Assembly: GCF_012641275.1 (NCBI RefSeq) | Contig: NZ_JABAIA010000001.1 | Location: forward strand, 1,116,001-1,180,000 | DNA from: Chitinophaga varians | GTDB lineage: Bacteria > Bacteroidota > Bacteroidia > Chitinophagales > Chitinophagaceae | Reading direction: 5' to 3' | Length of the DNA: 64,000 nt | Shown: one piece after another, positions 62,146 through 64,000 of the stretch | Layout of the letters: the number at the start of each line of letters is the position of its first letter | Position numbering within the stretch: position 1 is the stretch's first letter | Position numbers and translations under genes: made by a program | The notes under the pieces: generated by a model | Databases searched by the model: none | What the model saw: only the letters and a program-made list of their open reading frames with translations | Told to the model about the DNA's origin: nothing

Positions 62146-62187
62146 AATAATAAAGCCCGGGGCTTAAGCTCCCCGGGCTTTATTATT
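62146..62187. terminator. Long bidirectional hairpin between pdxJ and lon
   Basis: A perfect 17-base stem (AATAATAAAGCCCGGGG and its complement) with an 8-base loop, A-rich on one side and T-rich on the other. The core resembles the intergenic palindromes at 41864 and 42262. It serves convergent pdxJ and lon. Confidence 0.85.
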
Positions 62188-62232
62188 TTCCCGGTTTTTT
62201 AACGGGAAAGAAATGGAATAACATCCTAAACA

Positions 62233-62265
62233 TTAAAGCCATTCCGCTGAGAGGAATGGCTTTAA
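62233..62265. repeat. Second hairpin in the pdxJ-lon interval
   Basis: A perfect 13-base stem, TTAAAGCCATTCC and its complement, with a 7-base loop. There is no adjacent T run, so it is less likely to be a terminator than a repeat or a transcript-stabilising hairpin. Confidence 0.55.
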
Positions 62266-62451
62266 GAACCCTTAAAACAATCAACATGATGCTCATATCG
62301 GGGTCACAACAAAACCGATATGAACTTTTAAAAAATTGCTGCCAGGAATGGCAACAAAATGCCTTTATACTAAAACTAAAATATGCTCGCTTTTATAAAA
62401 ACGAGGCCGGCAGTCATAAAAGTTTTAACCAGTAATCACTGCCTTTCCCGC

Positions 62452-64000
62452 CTACTTCTTTAATAACGCTATTTCCAGCACTTGGTTCATTTCCTTTACA
62501 TAATGAAACTTCATGCCTTTGATATATGAAGGATTTATTTCCTTTATATCCTTCTCATTCTGCCAGCATAAGATAATTTCTTTGATTCCTGCCCTTTTGG
62601 CGGCCAGAATTTTTTCTTTCAGGCCTCCTACCGGCAGCACCTGCCCTCTCAACGTTATCTCCCCGCTCATCGCCAGGTAAGACCTTACCTTACGCCCGGT
62701 GAATGCGGAAGTCAGCGCTGTTAACATGGTGATACCGGCACTGGGACCGTCTTTCGGTACCGCGCCTTCAGGAATATGCACATGCACGTTCTTCGTATGG
62801 AAGATTTTCGGGTCCAGCTTCAGCTCCGCAGCGTGGGACTGTATATAGCTCAATGCAGTCACCGCCGATTCCTTCATCACGTTGCCCAGGTTACCCGTCA
62901 GTTTCAGTTCTCCTTTTCCTTCACTCAGGCTGCTTTCGATAAACAGTATCTCCCCGCCTACATAAGTCCAGGCAAGACCTACGGCCACGCCGGGAGGATT
63001 GCCCACTTTATAGATCTCATTGGAATATCGGGGTTTGCCCAATATCCGCTCTACATCTGCATCAGTAATGTTTTCAGGTACTTTGCGCTCCATGGCCACT
63101 TCTTTGGCCAGGTTACGCATAATCGCTGCAAAGAGCCTGTCCAGCTCCCTTACACCGCTCTCACGGGTATAATCCGCAATAATGTGCTCAATGACACCAT
63201 TACTGAGTTTAAACTTGGTGTCCTGAAGACCGTGCGCCTCTTTCTGTTTAGGCAACAGGTGGCGTTTGGCGATCTCTGTTTTTTCCTCGATGGAATATCC
63301 GCTGAGGTCGATGATCTCCAGCCTGTCGCGCAGCGCAGGGTGAATAGCATTGATATTATTGGCAGTAGCGATGAATAAAACCTTGCTCAGGTCAAATTCC
63401 AGCTCCAGGTAGTTATCGTAGAAGGTGCTGTTCTGCTCGGGGTCCAGTACTTCCAGCAGGGCTGAACTTGGATCGCCGCGCAGGTCGTTGCCGATCTTGT
63501 CAATTTCATCAAGGATCATGACAGGGTTGGCAGATTTGATTTTGCGGATAGACTGTATCACGCGGCCCGGCATAGCGCCGATATAGGTTTTGCGGTGCCC
63601 TCTGATCTCGCTTTCATCGTGAAGGCCGCCAAGGCTCAACCGCACGTATTTACGGCCTACTGCATTGGCGATAGAGCGTCCCAGAGAGGTTTTACCAATA
63701 CCCGGAGGGCCTACGAAACACAGGATCGGTGATTTCATATCCCCTTTCAGCTTCAATACGGCCAGGTATTCCAGTATCCTTTCCTTGATTTTCTCCATGC
63801 CATAATGGTCATGGTCCAGTATTTTCTTCGCCTTTTTCAGGTCGTAGCTGTCAGTGGTGAATTCGCCCCAGGGCAGGTCCAGCATCAGGTCCAGGTGGTT
63901 GTACACCACGCTGTAATCCGGCGTGCTGGGATGCATGCGTTCCAGTTTTTCTATGCCTTTGGCAAAAGCTTCCGCTGCGGCCGCAGACCATTTCTTGCCT
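62452..64000 (-). CDS. lon: ATP-dependent Lon protease, C-terminal part (partial)
   Basis: The frame is open to the right edge, so only the C-terminal about 515 residues are seen. They include the end of the helical domain ([19 protein letters not shown]), the AAA+ core (Walker [14 protein letters not shown], Walker [13 protein letters not shown], arginine-finger region [10 protein letters not shown]), and the Ser-Lys protease domain (nucleophile in [10 protein letters not shown], Lys in [17 protein letters not shown]). Lon degrades misfolded and regulatory proteins in the cytoplasm. Length of the visible part is normal for the family. It is convergent with pdxJ. The stop is shared with no other gene. 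Confidence 0.96.
   Translation of the reverse strand, partial: GKKWSAAAAEAFAKGIEKLERMHPSTPDYSVVYNHLDLMLDLPWGEFTTDSYDLKKAKKILDHDHYGMEKIKERILEYLAVLKLKGDMKSPILCFVGPPGIGKTSLGRSIANAVGRKYVRLSLGGLHDESEIRGHRKTYIGAMPGRVIQSIRKIKSANPVMILDEIDKIGNDLRGDPSSALLEVLDPEQNSTFYDNYLELEFDLSKVLFIATANNINAIHPALRDRLEIIDLSGYSIEEKTEIAKRHLLPKQKEAHGLQDTKFKLSNGVIEHIIADYTRESGVRELDRLFAAIMRNLAKEVAMERKVPENITDADVERILGKPRYSNEIYKVGNPPGVAVGLAWTYVGGEILFIESSLSEGKGELKLTGNLGNVMKESAVTALSYIQSHAAELKLDPKIFHTKNVHVHIPEGAVPKDGPSAGITMLTALTSAFTGRKVRSYLAMSGEITLRGQVLPVGGLKEKILAAKRAGIKEIILCWQNEKDIKEINPSYIKGMKFHYVKEMNQVLEIALLKK

Larger units (their letters stand above)
62081..62451. other. Intergenic region between pdxJ and lon
   Basis: 371 bases with two strong hairpins (listed separately). 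The remainder, including an AT-rich stretch near 62320-62420, shows no coding signal or other known element. Confidence 0.65.

Overview
The window reads as a chromosomal segment of a Bacteroidota bacterium, most likely Chitinophagaceae and Chitinophaga-like. The case rests on a FecI/FecR/SusC/SusD cassette with an STN domain on SusC, type IX secretion (T9SS) components with a CHU/gliding-type C-terminal sorting domain, a VgrG/DUF4280 type VI (T6SS) module of the Bacteroidota kind, a tmRNA tag ending NYAMAA, and promoters of the form TAnnTTTG. The species is an inference; no rRNA or other marker is present.

Layout. 1-3049 (minus): a LytS/LytTR-type histidine kinase, a DUF4407 membrane protein and the start of a response regulator, cut by the window edge. 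3177-12299: a mixed set of small metabolic and hypothetical genes (Dabb, DinB, gamma-glutamyltransferase-like, AraC, epoxide hydrolase, GrpB, SH3, phosphoesterase, VOC). 12434-19312: ECF sigma, FecR anti-sigma, SusC and SusD, a regulated outer-membrane uptake system, followed on the other strand by a GH16-like lipoprotein and a secreted amidohydrolase.

22325-31921 (minus) is the most interesting part: an orphan T6SS tip/effector island. In transcription order it holds vgrG, a lipase-fold protein, a small one-TM protein, a 271-residue protein of unknown function, a 1313-residue DUF4280 PAAR-like protein that appears to carry both a lysozyme-like and a metallopeptidase-like peptidoglycan-cutting domain, and a lipoprotein whose start overlaps the effector stop by 4 bases. 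I read it as two effector-immunity pairs plus a possible adaptor. No sheath, tube or baseplate genes are in the window.

32412-46005 is largely housekeeping: an M57 metallopeptidase, AraC and MFS genes, tmRNA, rseP, dxr, a GH3-family gene, rplU-rpmA followed by a histone H1-like Lys/Ala/Pro repeat protein, a PolX/PHP protein whose polymerase active site looks degenerate, PrsW, a DsbA-family protein and a GNAT. 46284-59309 (minus) is a T9SS surface cluster: a giant Calx-beta adhesin, a PorP/SprF protein, an OmpA/PD40 lipoprotein and a second Calx-beta protein. The right end holds ahcY, pdxJ and a lon gene cut by the edge, with a heptanucleotide repeat array and strong hairpins between them.
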